A program made the position numbers and the translations under genes. Under the pieces are notes generated by a model. The model searched no databases, was not told the DNA's origin, and worked only from the letters and a program-made list of their open reading frames with translations. DNA of 64,000 bases from Homalodisca vitripennis (taxonomy: Eukaryota; Arthropoda; Insecta; Hemiptera; Cicadellidae): contig NC_060214.1 in assembly GCF_021130785.1 (NCBI RefSeq), positions 107,234,001 through 107,298,000 on the forward strand, in the 5' to 3' direction. This document shows positions 43,731 to 55,150 of this stretch, piece after piece (the stretch's first letter is position 1; each line of letters opens with the position of its first letter).

Positions 43731-46700
43731 TAGGGAATGGCTTGGGGGCGACATTAAAGTAACCGCATTAGAAGATAAACTGTAACAGTGAGAGAACTCA
43801 GATGCGGTCGAAACCAGAATGGTTGTCTGGGTTACATTCCCGCCCGGTCGGGAACTGGTTTCCCGTCCGAAACGGGTTTCCTCACTGCTACCCGGACTCC
43901 GGGGAAGCGACTGTACCCGGAAGACCAGTTGGAGTTGGGCAATAGATGCCTCTTTAGCCCCCAGTCCCGGTCGCCACGGTGAGATTATTCAGTCTAAGTA
44001 GGATCTCGAGCCCGTGGGTTAAAAGTTCGATTAAGGTAATGTACATTAGTTTGGTCGTACTTTAGCAGGGGAATACACCGTCGTCATTCATTCGTCCAAA
44101 TGGACCAATTCATTCACGTTGGAACGTGTTCGGTACGGAATAAGTAATAGTTTCTATGTCCCATTGAGAATAAAATGATCGCTTGTCAAGAATTTGAAAT
44201 ACACGCACTCGTAATTAAGAGAAGTTGAATGAACATTTTGCGAACTTATGGTAGTTATTTTTTTATTTCTTGTAAAACATTCACCCTGAACAATCTTATA
44301 AGTATATTTATTACAAGGTAGGAATAAGCCACACCGCATATTGTATAACAATATTCGCGTATCTTGTATGCAAAATTTTAAAAGTCTATAACTCATTTTA
44401 TTAGTCTACACATTGTAATATTTGTACCACGGATTGTGTATAAATTTGCAATTTCTGCAATTTTCTCGTCGCCATTAAGGTTGTCCCACAAGTGCATTTT
44501 TCAATTACTCGCCAACGCTCAGCCAGAGCGTATGGAGTGACATGCACAATTTTTGTTATAAGGATATCGTAGGAACAAACAATAAGAAACGAATATTTTC
44601 AAGTCGAGTGGTTCGCTAACCGTGTCTCATTGTATATTTCATTAGCGGTACTAAAACAATTGATAAAACTTGGAATTATGGTCTAGTTTGTTTCTTGTGA
44701 GTCTCTCGTAAAGTGCGTTGTAGGCTATGGTTTTAAGTGATGACTAATATAATACGCTATTTCGTACAGTTAATTCCAGTCTGACGTAACATAGGGCTAG
44801 ACACGTTTTTATGATTTTGCCAGTTTTAAACGGTTTCTGTGTAAAAATAAGTGTTTCAATGCCGTCCAAGCCTTGTTCGTCCGAGCAAAATCGAAAGCGC
44901 GGCGAAGAGAATGACGCGGGTATTAGGTCGGCCGGCTGATGAATGAGCCGCCCACTGCCAAACTAAACAGCTGCCGGCGGTAAAGTTAAAATAGCTGCGA
45001 CACTGTTTACGTGGGTTCAATTCGTTATTTTTGTGGCCCGAGTGTATAAGTGAGGAATTGGACATATAGTAAAGGCAGAATGTATTGAATCCCTTGTTTT
45101 TTTTGTTTTGTTTTATTTTTTATTTTGTTTTTTTTTTTTGTAAGGTTGAAATTATTTGCTGGGTATATTTTAAGTTACGGCAAAAATACAATATACTGTA
45201 TAAAATACGTCATCTTTCCGCATAGCATTCAGAAATGTTACCCTTTTCACTGTGTGTGTTTTTTTTTTTTTTTTTTTTTTTTGTTTTTTTTTTTTTTTTG
45301 TTTTCCCTTTTTTTGTTTTTGGTTAGTTTTTTGTTTATTTGTTTTTTTGTGTGTTGTGACACTTTGTAACAACATCGGTTAAATTGATGTGCCTAAATAG
45401 ATTTGTTTTAATTAGTGGCATACTCCAGCAACACTGGGGGGGGGGGTTGAATTAAGTATCTAATAAAAATGACTTTTGCCATGTATTGTATACTGTTCTG
45501 GCAACCAGCTTGCAGTAAAGCACAATTATAATTTATACACGAACGTATTTCGCATGCGGGAAGTTTACGACCAAGCCGGCCATGAACAATGTCCATGCTT
45601 ACATTGCTATAAACATATTCAACTCTAAGACTAAGAACTTTATGTCCTGTCGGCGACGCGGCTCGGCCATATTGCTACTGCTGTTGACACTTTACGTCCC
45701 ATTCTGCTCTAAAGCGGGACTTACGAGTTCCCTTTAACAGTCCCATAACGCTTTCTTAACGATGCGGCACGACGCGTCAGTCCGGAATTAGAACATACTG
45801 TCATGTATGGGAGACGTGGACGTCCTGCTGAATATAGGTTGTTTAATTGTTTCACACCTTTTTGTGTCTATTGTACCTGGCATTATCACCGATGCTGTGT
45901 GTCTCGGCAGTTAACCATCCATATTTTCATTCAAGCGAATACCCTGAGAAATCCGTTAAAATCTGAAATCAATATGATGTCAATTAACGTAATGCAAATT
46001 GTGTTCAAAACCAGAATGGTAAACCAATATTATCGCCTCACGATGAATTCGAGCAAGGTTGAGAATTGTGCTGGAGAAGAATGGAGATGCATTTTTTCCT
46101 TTAAATTAAAATTTAAGAATTTTCCATTAGATTTTTATTTGACAAATTTGACATTCTTGTAATCAAATTTGGCATAACTATTGTTTGTAATTATTGTTCC
46201 TTTTTCGAAAAGCCCCTTGCGCATTCTGATTTTATGCTGCATTTTGATAATAAATTTAAGAATAAAAGCAATATGCAATGATAGGTAGGTTTATTCGCAA
46301 ATAAATTATGCAATTTCACGTGGTTGTGTTAGATTGTGGTGTAGAATAAGACTACCCAAATCACGTCTCTAATGTATGATTAGTAGGACCACTGGGTGGT
46401 GTGTTCAAATCTTTATTGGTAATCAGTGGGTGTTGTTACTATTTCAGGCAGACGGTAAGTGGTAAGGTCGGAGATCTGGTAAAGATCAACGGGCGGTGCC
46501 CGCATTACAAGCCGTGTTGTCAAAGATCTCACAAAGCTGTCCAATTGTAGTGAATTATTATCTCATTGAAGTAAAATCCCTACTGGTCATCCCCACTCAA
46601 TCACAACAATACCCTAAAGAGTATACTAAAAGGTCCAAGAAGAATTGGAGATGGGCTTAGAATGAGAATAGTGCCCAAACCCAGACCAGATCCTACTGGC

Positions 46701-46801
46701 AATCGTCTATAACAAGATAACGTGCTGTACGTGAAATGTTACATTCTCCAGTAGTTCACTTTGTTTTGTCGTTGGGTCGTTGGAGGATCATACGAATTCT
46801 T
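43731..46801. other. intergenic DNA with long T-rich tract
   Basis: GC-richer patches lie at 43800-44000 and 44860-45010, and an interrupted poly-T tract at about 45258-45330, which could be the tail of an antisense retroposon but lacks a recognisable body. Frames at 43788-43982 (+), 43819-44001 (+), 44154-44396 (-) and 45803-46162 (+) match nothing known. A G10 run lies at 45437-45446. Confidence 0.35.
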
Positions 46802-47555
46802 AACAATCATTGTAATTTTGGATTATGCTTTTACAGTACCCCTAACAGAATCATTGTAATCCTGGATTATGCTCCTACAGTACTCTTAACACAATCATTG
46901 TAATCTTGGATTATGCTCCTACAGTACTCTTAACACAATCATTGTAATTTTGAATTATGCTCCTACAGTACTCTTAACACAATCATTGTAATCTTGGATT
47001 ATATGCTCCTACAGTACTCTTAACACAATCATTGTAATCTTGGATTTATGCTCCGACAGTACTCTTAACACAATCATTGTAATCTTGGATTATGCTTCTA
47101 CAGTATTCTTAACACAATTATTGTAATCTTGGATTATGCTCCTACAGTACTCTTAACACAATCATTGTAATCTTGGATTATGCTCCTACAGTACTCTTAA
47201 CTCAATCATTGTAATCTTGGATTATGCTCCTACAGTACTCTTAACTCAATCATTGTAATCTTGGATTATGCTCCTACAGTACTCTTAACTCAATCATTGT
47301 AATCTTGGATTATGCTCCTACAGTACTCTTAACACAATCATTGTAATCTTGGATTATGCTTCTACAGTACTCTTAACACAATCATTGTAATCGTGGATTA
47401 TGCTCCGACAGTACTCTTAACACAATCATTACGTAATCTTGGATTATGCTCCTACAGGACTCTAAACACAATCCTTGTAATTTTGGATTATGCTCCTACA
47501 GTACTCTTAACACAATCATTGTAATCTTGGATTATGGTTCTGACAGTTCTCCTCG
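46802..47555. repeat. 44-bp minisatellite, about 17 copies
   Basis: The unit is AATCATTGTAATCTTGGATT, ATGCTCCTACAG, TACTCTTAACAC. Copies are 43-46 bp with small indels (an extra AT near 47000, an extra ACG near 47430). Variants ACTCAATC versus ACACAATC run in a consecutive block (about 47200-47300), showing block duplication. Both edge copies are diverged. Confidence 0.95.
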
Positions 47556-48386
47556 CTGCATTCCTGAAATACATCCACTTTGCTGTCTGATAAGTAACGC
47601 AAATAATTCCTCACCATTGCAAGTCCAGCCTAAATCAAGCAAATCCCGTTGTGGAGGATTCAATCCTCAATTGGAGGTGAACCGATGTAATTAAGTCACC
47701 TGATCGAAGGAGTCTATGTAACTTTCTGAGGTCCCCGAACTCCAGAGAGTTGGTGATGTACGGGAGTGACAAAGCTGGAGGAACTTTGCTGTCAGTAGCA
47801 CTCCCCGGAGCTGTGACTCAATTCGTTCCTGAACTTGGGTTGTTGATTTATAAGTCGTGGTTTCTCCGTAAACTCAGTCTCTCTCACCTAAGCACAAGTC
47901 ATGTTGTATATAATGTTTAAATTTCAATTGTGGACTTCTTTGTTGCCAACTTCATGTCACATACAAAAAGAAGTAGGTTTTTTCCCGAAATTGCTAGGAT
48001 GATGACTTGCTACTTGAACTTCAACTGCTGTAAAGTAGAAGGTTCTGACTCCTTTAATCCTGTTTTGGCGATTGGGTGGACTTTTTTACTAGAAATTTGG
48101 TGTCCATGTCAAAGCTGTCTTCTTCGTCTAGAAATGACACTTTTTGCTCTTTGAAAGATTCTTCAGTTTCTAATTCCGTCACCTTTTTCTTCCAAGTCCT
48201 TTCGTGTAACAATAAGAGTATTGGATACAGTAATTATTGTATTCCTAGGATTGCATTAATTTTTTTTACCGTAGTTCCATTGTTATTCAAAAACAAAAAC
48301 ATAATCATGCATGGTTAATTAATAACTAGACAATATTATGGAGTGTAAATTTTATCGTGCATGCCAGTTCAGTTAATAAAAAATAT
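47556..48386. other. intergenic DNA, no gene seen
   Basis: Two frames starting MDFF at 47930 and 48076 share a few positions (GTGGACTT(C/T)TTT...), hinting at a very old 146-bp duplication. This is too weak to call. Confidence 0.35.
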
Positions 48387-48631
48387 ATTTATTTATTTAT
48401 TTTTTTTTTTGTAAGGGGAGGCCGATCCCCTTTTAAGCCTTATTCTGTCCGTCCTCATGGACCATTGCCTTTGCGAGGACCTTATCAAACAGAATAAAGG
48501 GGAGTGTCGATACAGTACAAGGTCGATAATATTGATAAAACGTGCTACAGTCCAGGCAGGACCTGAACCTGCGCTATCTCTAACTCAGACCCAAGTCCAA
48601 CGTCTTAGACCGCTCGGTCATCGGCACTCCC
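48387..48631 (-). repeat. tRNA-Leu-like SINE, copy A
   Basis: On the minus strand the head reads GGGAGTGCCGATGACCGAGC then GGTCTAAGACGTTGGAC, close to the D-arm and A-box of class-II tRNAs (GGCCGAGCGGTCTAAGGCGC in tRNA-Leu). The B-box-like GGTTCAGGTCC lies at 48559-48569. A family-specific body follows (TACTGTATCGAC, TTTGATAAGGTCCTCGC, GAATAAGGCTTAAAAGGGGA). The 3' end is CCTTAC plus an A-rich tail (plus-strand T-run and ATTTATTTATTT, 48387-48411). Copies B and C occur at 53742-53877 and 54954-55150. It would be transcribed by RNA polymerase III and moved by a LINE in trans. It is not a functional tRNA. Confidence 0.85.
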
Positions 48632-49382
48632 AAAGTTGGTTATTAATGCAATATGAATGATTCTATTCTTTTGTGTCTAGTATATAATATAATATAATAA
48701 GGGTGTTTTTCATTTCAGTATTGAAAACCTTTTTTTATACCGTTCAACCTAAAACGTTAAAAAACCAGCACATCATTTCTGTAGACTTGTGTAACTCTTA
48801 TTTTTGGGACTGTTTTGTCTTTTTCTGAAGGGTGTGGGGGGGCGAAGTATTTGGGGCGGAAGAGACGGATACAGGCTGGCCTATCGCCAAGTACGCCTGC
48901 CAGAGACGTGGCCTTACAATGGTCCGCGCTCCCGTGTTGTGTTTTGTTCGCTACTCTCGCACGGTTCGTTCAATTTCTCGAACGGCAAGTGTTTGTTGTT
49001 CTGTAAGATGCCGTGTCATGCTCTCTGCTCTGTTAAGTGTCCAATGGACGAGGTGACTCAAGTAGGGATCTGGAGGTCAGGGGCGAGTCTAATGCCCTCG
49101 GCTTAAGTGTGCATTCGTGCCGCTTAGAACAACGTTGCGGAGCCTATTTTATTTGCCCCCTTCTTTACATCTGGGACGATTGCGTTTCTGTGGCCAACCC
49201 ATCTTCTCGATGGTTGGGAAGTCACGGGTTAAAGAGGAATGTAATTTTAAAGAGCTTTTTTCTCTTGGCTTCGCCAGATACTGGAGCGTTGGTGAGTGAT
49301 GAGTGAGTCAAACTCGTTATCTCATAGATTATGGGAAAAAGGGCTTAGTTTGTGTTTTTATACATATGCATTAAAGTTTTTG
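48632..49382. other. GC-richer stretch with overlapping unassigned frames
   Basis: From about 48830 to 49310, three plus-strand frames overlap (48804-49106, 48832-49056, 49037-49306). Simultaneous openness of all three frames reflects composition and not coding. No domain is recognised. Confidence 0.3.
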
Positions 49383-49627
49383 CCAATGGCGCAGTGTAGC
49401 GGGTACGGCGGTTATCGCAAGATAACCAGATCAAGCAACGTCGAGCGTGGCTGCTGCTTGGATAGGTAACCTCGCTGACCGATCCTGTCCTTGCAAGCAA
49501 CCCGCCTGCCCGGCCGTTGGTGGTGGTTCGGAAGTCACCTTTAAGCCATTGGTCCCCAGGTTAAGTGTTAGAGAGGGCTTCTTAGCCCTGACTTCGCCTG
49601 GTAAAATAAGACATTCTTTACTTTTAA
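49383..49627 (+). repeat. 5S-rRNA-derived SINE, copy 2
   Basis: It shares with copy 1 the head CGGTTATCGC(A/G)AGATAACC, the 5S-like AAGCAACGTCGAGCGTGGCT, the body (CTGTCCTTGCAAGCA, CCTGCCCGGCCG, GGAAGT.ACCTTTAAG) and the 3' end GTAAAATAAGACATTCTTTA. Its C-box region (CTTGGATAGGTAACC) is more decayed than in copy 1, whereas its body is longer, suggesting independent insertions of one family. Inverted-repeat part GGTTATCGC...GCGAGATAACC forms a stem in the head. Confidence 0.8.
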
Positions 49628-50857
49628 CTTTTTTTTATTAAAGTTACATACACTTTGATTGGAACTTAGGTAAATTGGAAGTTTAATACGATTATGAAAT
49701 ATTAGGCTGGACAAAAAATTATACTGCTTTTATATTTTCCATATTGCGATTTACCCCTATCTGCTGCTATGTAGCAGTAACCTTTACATTAATGATCATT
49801 CCCAATTCCCATTGATCCCATTCGATTATTTAATTGCTAATGTTATTATAATGTGGTAAACGTTGTGCTGTTTTTTACCGTTATGCGAAAAGTGTGTTGT
49901 GTTATGACAACCTTACAATTTTAATATAAAATAAAATTATAGATCGCTTAGAAAATGTATTTTTTTTTTTTTTTCATTTCAGCAATCAGCAGGAAACAAA
50001 TGTGTTTTTGAATTAATTTATTTTTTAAATATTTTTTTACCAAGACTGAAATGTAAATAAAAAGTTAGTCGTGCACGGTTAAGTGCGATGCGGAACATTT
50101 CTAACACTGTTGCCCAACTCGGGCTGTAGTACACACGTAGTGTGAGGCGAGAGACAGTCCGCCAGACCGCACCGACATTACAACTGTTGACCGTTTTGCA
50201 AATTAAATACGCGCTGTCAGAGAAGCGCTTCCAGCTTGCGGTCTGCCCGGACTGCTGCAGCGGCAATACTCGCCCCGCCCGCCATTTGTAGCTCTGGTTG
50301 TCGGTTTTCGGTTGTTTGTTTTACTTGTTGGCCGCAGCCGCACTTGTAGCTCGGCATTGACTGCACACCGCCGCCGGACTCAATTCACGATATCGCGTAA
50401 TGTTAGTGAACAAATTACAGTGTGAGCTTTGTAACTTTCTCATCGATTTTTTGTGAACCACCGGATAACTACGTTAATCATTATTTTTTTATAAAAACTA
50501 TTTTCATAAAAATGTCCAAGTTTGCGGTACAATAAACAGAGAGCGACGTGAAACCATCATGTACATGTTAACATACGGAATAAAGTACACAGAGTGCGAC
50601 GCGACTGTATACTAATCGTGTATCGATAGTTTCTAATCGCATCTGTATCGATAGTTTCTAATCGCATCTGTATCGAAATCGCGAGTGCCCGTGTTCCCGC
50701 CCCATTAGTTAGACCTAATGTACCTCCCCAATCCAGATTTTTGTTATTTTTAATCTTATTCTAAAGTGAAAGTGATCAGTATATATTGATTGTAAACATC
50801 ATAACGAGATAAATAATACCGAACAAAGTATAATACAGTGAAATCGTCAAAGGATAT
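49628..50857. other. intergenic DNA with CpG-rich patch and 25-bp tandem
   Basis: 50040-50420 is GC- and CpG-rich (CCGCCCGCCATTT, GGCCGCAGCCGC, CCGCCGCCGG) without a supported frame. It could be a promoter or first exon of an unseen gene, but no core-promoter set or donor is convincing. At 50621-50677 TATCGATAGTTTCTAATCGC plus ATCTG (25 bp) repeats 2.3 times and contains ATCGAT sites. Confidence 0.3.
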
Positions 50858-51180
50858 TTATTTATTTATTTCAACGGCAATCGCCAATTTTATACAAAAG
50901 TAACAAAAAATAATTATGGACAAGATGTACAAAAGTTTTCTTAGGAGCTAATAAGACAGAGAGTAAATAGTAACATACAACAAGGAGGCATGACCAACAA
51001 ACAACACAGGTAACAACTGTGCAAGACTGGAAATTGTAAGGCTAGTAAACACTGTATAGCAATAAGACATAGAACATAGAGCCTAATGAGAGCTATTTAA
51101 ATAAGAAATAACAACAATTAATTAAATACTATAAAGGAAAAACAGTAAATATTGCTTGCTCATTTAGTCTGAAGCAAGAA
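50858..51180 (-). repeat. antisense retroposon 3' tail (candidate), second copy
   Basis: Plus-strand ATTTATTTATTTATTTCAAC followed by GGCAATCGCCAATTTTATAC mirrors the arrangement at 620-700. On the minus strand this would be a 3' untranslated region ending in an AAATAAAT-type tail. The class (LINE or SINE) is unproven. Confidence 0.35.
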
Positions 51181-52980
51181 CGTAGATAGGACAAGATTTA
51201 GGGGGAGGGAGGAGTCCAGACAACTGATATTTTCTCGTAGTGGACAGAGAGTAAGGCACCATTTTGTTCCTTAAAAAGTTCTTGACCCGTTTATTTGTTG
51301 AGAACAATGATCTTTCAGCAGTAGGCTACATGTCAGTAATACTGAATTATGAAAATTAAGGGACGGTCCGGACCCCTTGGACTCCCTCGTTGGCTACGTC
51401 CTTGGTCTAAAGACGTTACTGAATAACCCAGGACGGAAAACAAGGTGCCGGGTTGGCCCCCAACCTTCTGCGTTCGTGAGTGTGGTGGTGCTTGCTCCGG
51501 GGGACTTCGTGAACCTTTCTCTGCAATCCCAATTTGTTAATACTATATGCTCAGATGGTTCATGCGCAACAATGCCACGCTCCATCAGAAACTGTACTAC
51601 CTCAGCAGCTAGCTACCTGGTGCAACAACAAGACTTATCTACTATAATCGCTCTGACTTGACAGGTGCAGTTTTCAGATCTACACAGAATACCGGTGGAC
51701 TTATATTCCTCTTCCTTGATATACGATCGTGCTCCGGTGTTCGATAAAAACTGAGACGACTTCCGTTGAAATATTGCTCGATTCGGTGGAGTTACTGGGC
51801 GGTTGAACAAGTAATGGGGGCGGGCCCGCGACCCGGCAGTATCTGTGGTTGTGGTGGGCGTGCGGGGGTGGGGGTGTAGTGGGGTGAAGAGCTGGAGTGG
51901 CTAGACAGAGAGTGATTCTCTACGTAGGGCTCTTTTCTTCCGTAAAACGCTGACGGTTCTGTCAATACTGTCCGAATTTGGACGAAACCCTCAAGTAAGT
52001 GGTTTGAAGTGGTCTTATTGATTTTAGGGAGTATTCGTTCACCTATATTTTCTTTTTATTATTTTGTCCTGGTAGGTTACCTAGAAATTTACTTGTGAAA
52101 ATTGTTCTAAATCTTCCTAATGGATAATGGGTTATGCACACATTTAGGTAGGTAGGTCAGAGAAAAGAGAAAACTGATACATAATCCTAGCTCAAAGCGC
52201 GACCCGATGGATAGGCCTAGTACTACCCACGACAAAACCTACGAGTCCTTTTAACACATCATATTTGAATTATTTACACATCAAAGGAACTATAAAACAC
52301 TGTTTTCTACCTCACTTTAAAAATTATCACAATAAAATAAAGTAACTTTTAACCAAAATGCGTTAGTCGGTTTGCTGTTGAAGTAAGGAAAATAAGTAAG
52401 CTTTTATTTGCTGGTAATTAATTGGGCGTGAGCTGTGAATTTTGAATCCGTTAACAGACCATCGCTCGAGTGCCCCCATGCGTGTTGTGGTACACGGAAA
52501 TGCAAACTGTGTTAACGAAACCATCTTCTTTGTATATAGAAAATGCTGAGAAAGAACGGAAATACTTATAACTATATGTTATGAATACATTTTGTAAGTT
52601 GATATTCCCATTTTTATTCTACTACCCCCTTTTTAGAAAATAAGGACCAGTTACATTTGTGTAACATAAATAAATCTGCACTACTTAATGTTTCACAATC
52701 GTCATGTTCGTAAAACTGTTAACGCAGCTTTGATTTTAATTGGGTATAGCAGTAGCGTAGTATGTATTTTCTAGGCTATTTATGTATGTTTGGATTGTTT
52801 AAATAATACTTGTCGGGGGAGCCTGTATTACTCAACTGATGTCGTTATCGCGTCGTCGACAACAATTATCATTTATATAGGCACAAGTAGTGCAGATGAT
52901 TAAGCCGGTGGCGTTCCCGAAACTGCAGTTGTCATTAGCCAGCTCTAATGGTCCTGTTATTAGTTACTCCTCTGCTCGCA
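51181..52980. other. intergenic DNA, no gene seen
   Basis: A 94-codon plus frame at 51377-51661 has varied composition (FVSVVVLAPGDFVNLSLQSQ) and an overlapping minus frame (51394-51585). It is unassigned. 51810-51900 is G-rich (GGGGGTGGGGGTG). Confidence 0.3.
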
Positions 52981-53028
52981 TCTGATTGGCCGTTGGGTCA
53001 TGGTAATTGTTGCTTTCGGCCAATCAGA
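52981..53028. promoter_or_regulatory. inverted pair of CCAAT (NF-Y-type) boxes
   Basis: TCTGATTGGCCG (52981-52992) and its exact complement CGGCCAATCAGA (53017-53028) are separated by 24 bp. Each contains CCAATCAG, the preferred NF-Y sequence. Paired NF-Y sites are typical of promoters and enhancers. No gene start is recognisable nearby, so the role is inferred. Confidence 0.35.
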
Positions 53029-53741
53029 AGCAAGACCGGTTAACAAGGCTCTTTTACAGGTTTGTGCGCTCTCCTAATTTGTTGAAGTGGAATATTAATG
53101 GCTAGGCGTGAAGTGGTTAGTTTTTGGTGGATTGAAAATGGGCGTGTACTGGAATTATTTTAAATTACTGTATTTTGGATGTAACTTTACTTAATTATAT
53201 AATACCTGCTACTGAATTTGTAGCTAGTTTAATGATTATCGGATTTTCAATTGTTTTATTCCGTTATTTATTCGTATGGTAAAATAAATCTATTTATTGA
53301 TTAAGAACCCGTAACTTGAGTGCTTGATTTATGAATTTCCAGTAGGTGATCTCTCATGATCGTCTGTCATCGAAGTTAATCATTTATAAAAGGAATTTAC
53401 ATGCCCCTTTTTATTCTTATTCTGCACGTTCCCATAAGCCACTGATCTGTATGAGGATCTTGCCAGAATATGGGCGACAGTTGGTACAGACCGCACCATG
53501 TGGCTTGAAGCGCGACCAGCGCATGCGCACGAGCTACCTACCCTTCCCTCTTCTGCCCATACTAAAGCACGTGGTACAGTCCAAACCAAACTTAGTGATA
53601 TCACTAGCTGAGTCGACTTGTATTGCCAGTGGCGCATGGATTTTGGAGCGGGCTGTATTCGCTTGAACTGCATGTGAGGAGTAGGATATTTTCGGGTGGT
53701 GGGGGGGACCTCCCCGCTCTGCGTTTCATGCTAAATGGTTC
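53029..53741. other. intergenic DNA with NRF1/Ewg-type palindrome
   Basis: GCGCATGCGCAC at 53518-53529 matches the NRF1 (insect Ewg) site consensus, in a GC-richer patch (53440-53640). No gene start is supported. Confidence 0.3.
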
Positions 53742-53877
53742 GGCCTGTACAGTACAAGTTCGAGTGCTGATAAGGCTCTGGTCAAGACAGAATTTGAACC
53801 TGCGCTATCGGTAACATCCGTAACACAGATTCAAAGTCCGACGTCTTGGACCGTGTGGCCATGTCATCGGCTGTCCC
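53742..53877 (-). repeat. tRNA-Leu-like SINE, copy B (3'-truncated)
   Basis: On the minus strand: GGGACAGCCGATGACATGGC, CACACGGTCCAAGACGTCGG, GATAGCGCAGGTTCAAATTC, ending near CTTGTACTGTA. Head and B-box region match copy A, the A-box is degraded, and the body beyond CTTGTACTGTA is absent, so it is truncated. Confidence 0.75.
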
Positions 53878-54953
53878 ATAAATCTAATTAATAAAAAAAA
53901 ATATTTTTAAATGATTCTCCACTTTTCGAACACATTGTATACAGAAGCATATATGATCCATAGTACCACAAGGGGTCTGACCGTACAGTTTTATAAGGCA
54001 CAAGTCGCGTTTCCTTATAACGTTGGAATTCTTTTCATCCACATTCATTACAACGCTTCTTTGTGGTGGCAAACAGTGTCTGGTCAACCAATCAAGTCCA
54101 TTCATTCAATGTTGCCCCCAACAGATGGCGATCATCGTATACTGTTTACGAGTGATTTTACTGTCCCCGTATCGCTCGTATATCGTAAACGGTTATGGGA
54201 CGGTGCAGTTATGTTGTACTTGTCTGCGGCTTGAATCTGAGTATCGTATTGATTACCATTACGGTATACATTCTAAGTGAATGATTTTCGTACTGCTGTG
54301 TATTAGTTGGTTAATTATTTCTTAGTTTATAAATTCGATCGTGGTTTTTATACTAATAAATATTGATTTAATTTAATTTATTATTCAAAGCAGGAAGTCC
54401 GCTGAAATGCAAGTACGGAATTTAGTACGGAACCCTGATAAGAAATAAGTAAATGAATTGAGCTTTTCAATATAAGATGGCATTTTCTCCTGAAGAAATC
54501 TGCTTCAATATCAAATAGCCGGGAGCAATTGAACGAAGTCTTCCAACCAATCACCAATATTGGAACTCTTCTGAAATGGAAGGTTTAATTAAACTTTATT
54601 TATTGACAAAAGGTTAAGTTTGTGTGTTCTGATCTTTCAGCCTTTTTGTTTACTAATAAACTCTTTACAGTATTTGACTGTTGTAATGTTTCAATTGTTG
54701 TGGTTGTTTCTTGCTATGGTATTGCAATTATCAAGAAACAGTCAATGTACCATTCTCCCCAGCACTAAAGTGTATGCTGTAATACACTGACGCTACTGCT
54801 CTCCTGTAGTCATTGGGGCATTTGTTTCAGAAGTCCCTTTGAGGGGAACCGTCCCGTCTAAAACGGTTCATTTCAGAAACGTTGATTTGCAACAGTGGAC
54901 TGAAAACAACATGATATAAACTAACGCTATTTATTATCTTTTAATAATATTTT
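53878..54953. other. intergenic DNA, no gene seen
   Basis: Overlapping frames on both strands at 53884-54280 are unassigned. A short hairpin GAACCGT...ACGGTTC lies at about 54847-54869. Confidence 0.35.
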
Positions 54954-55150
54954 GGGAGTGCTAATGGCAGAGTCGTCTAATACGTTAGACATTGGATCTG
55001 AGTTAGAAATAGCTCAGGTTTGCGGTTTGTGGACTTCAAACCATTTATCAGTACCATCAACCTTTTACTGTATCGACCGTTATTCTTTTTGATAAGATCC
55101 TCGCACAGACCTGTGGCCCATGAGAATAAGGCTTAAAAGGGAATCGGCAA
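54954..55150 (+). repeat. tRNA-Leu-like SINE, copy C
   Basis: GGGAGTGCTAATGGCAGAGT, CGTCTAATACGTTAGACATT, GATCTGAGTTAGAAATAGCT, CAGGTTTGCGG correspond block by block to copy A. The body follows (TACTGTATCGACC, TTTTTGATAAGATCCTCGC, GAATAAGGCTTAAAAGGGAA). A short part between the B-box region and TACTGTATCGACC is changed. The 3' tail is minimal. Confidence 0.8.

Noticed and set aside
45258..45330. coding potential of the Phe-rich frame at 45125-45382
   Set aside because: It is a translation of an interrupted poly-T tract.
48559..48620. functional tRNA-Leu gene
   Set aside because: No acceptor-stem pairing, no canonical TPsiC arm, and the sequence continues into a SINE body with an A-rich tail.
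48804..49306. cluster of overlapping plus-strand frames
   Set aside because: All three frames are open over the same GC-richer stretch and none shows a domain.
53518..53529. NRF1/Ewg palindrome as evidence for a promoter
   Set aside because: A similar word occurs inside the Harbinger right end (43502-43511), and no start site or exon is supported nearby; noted but not called separately.
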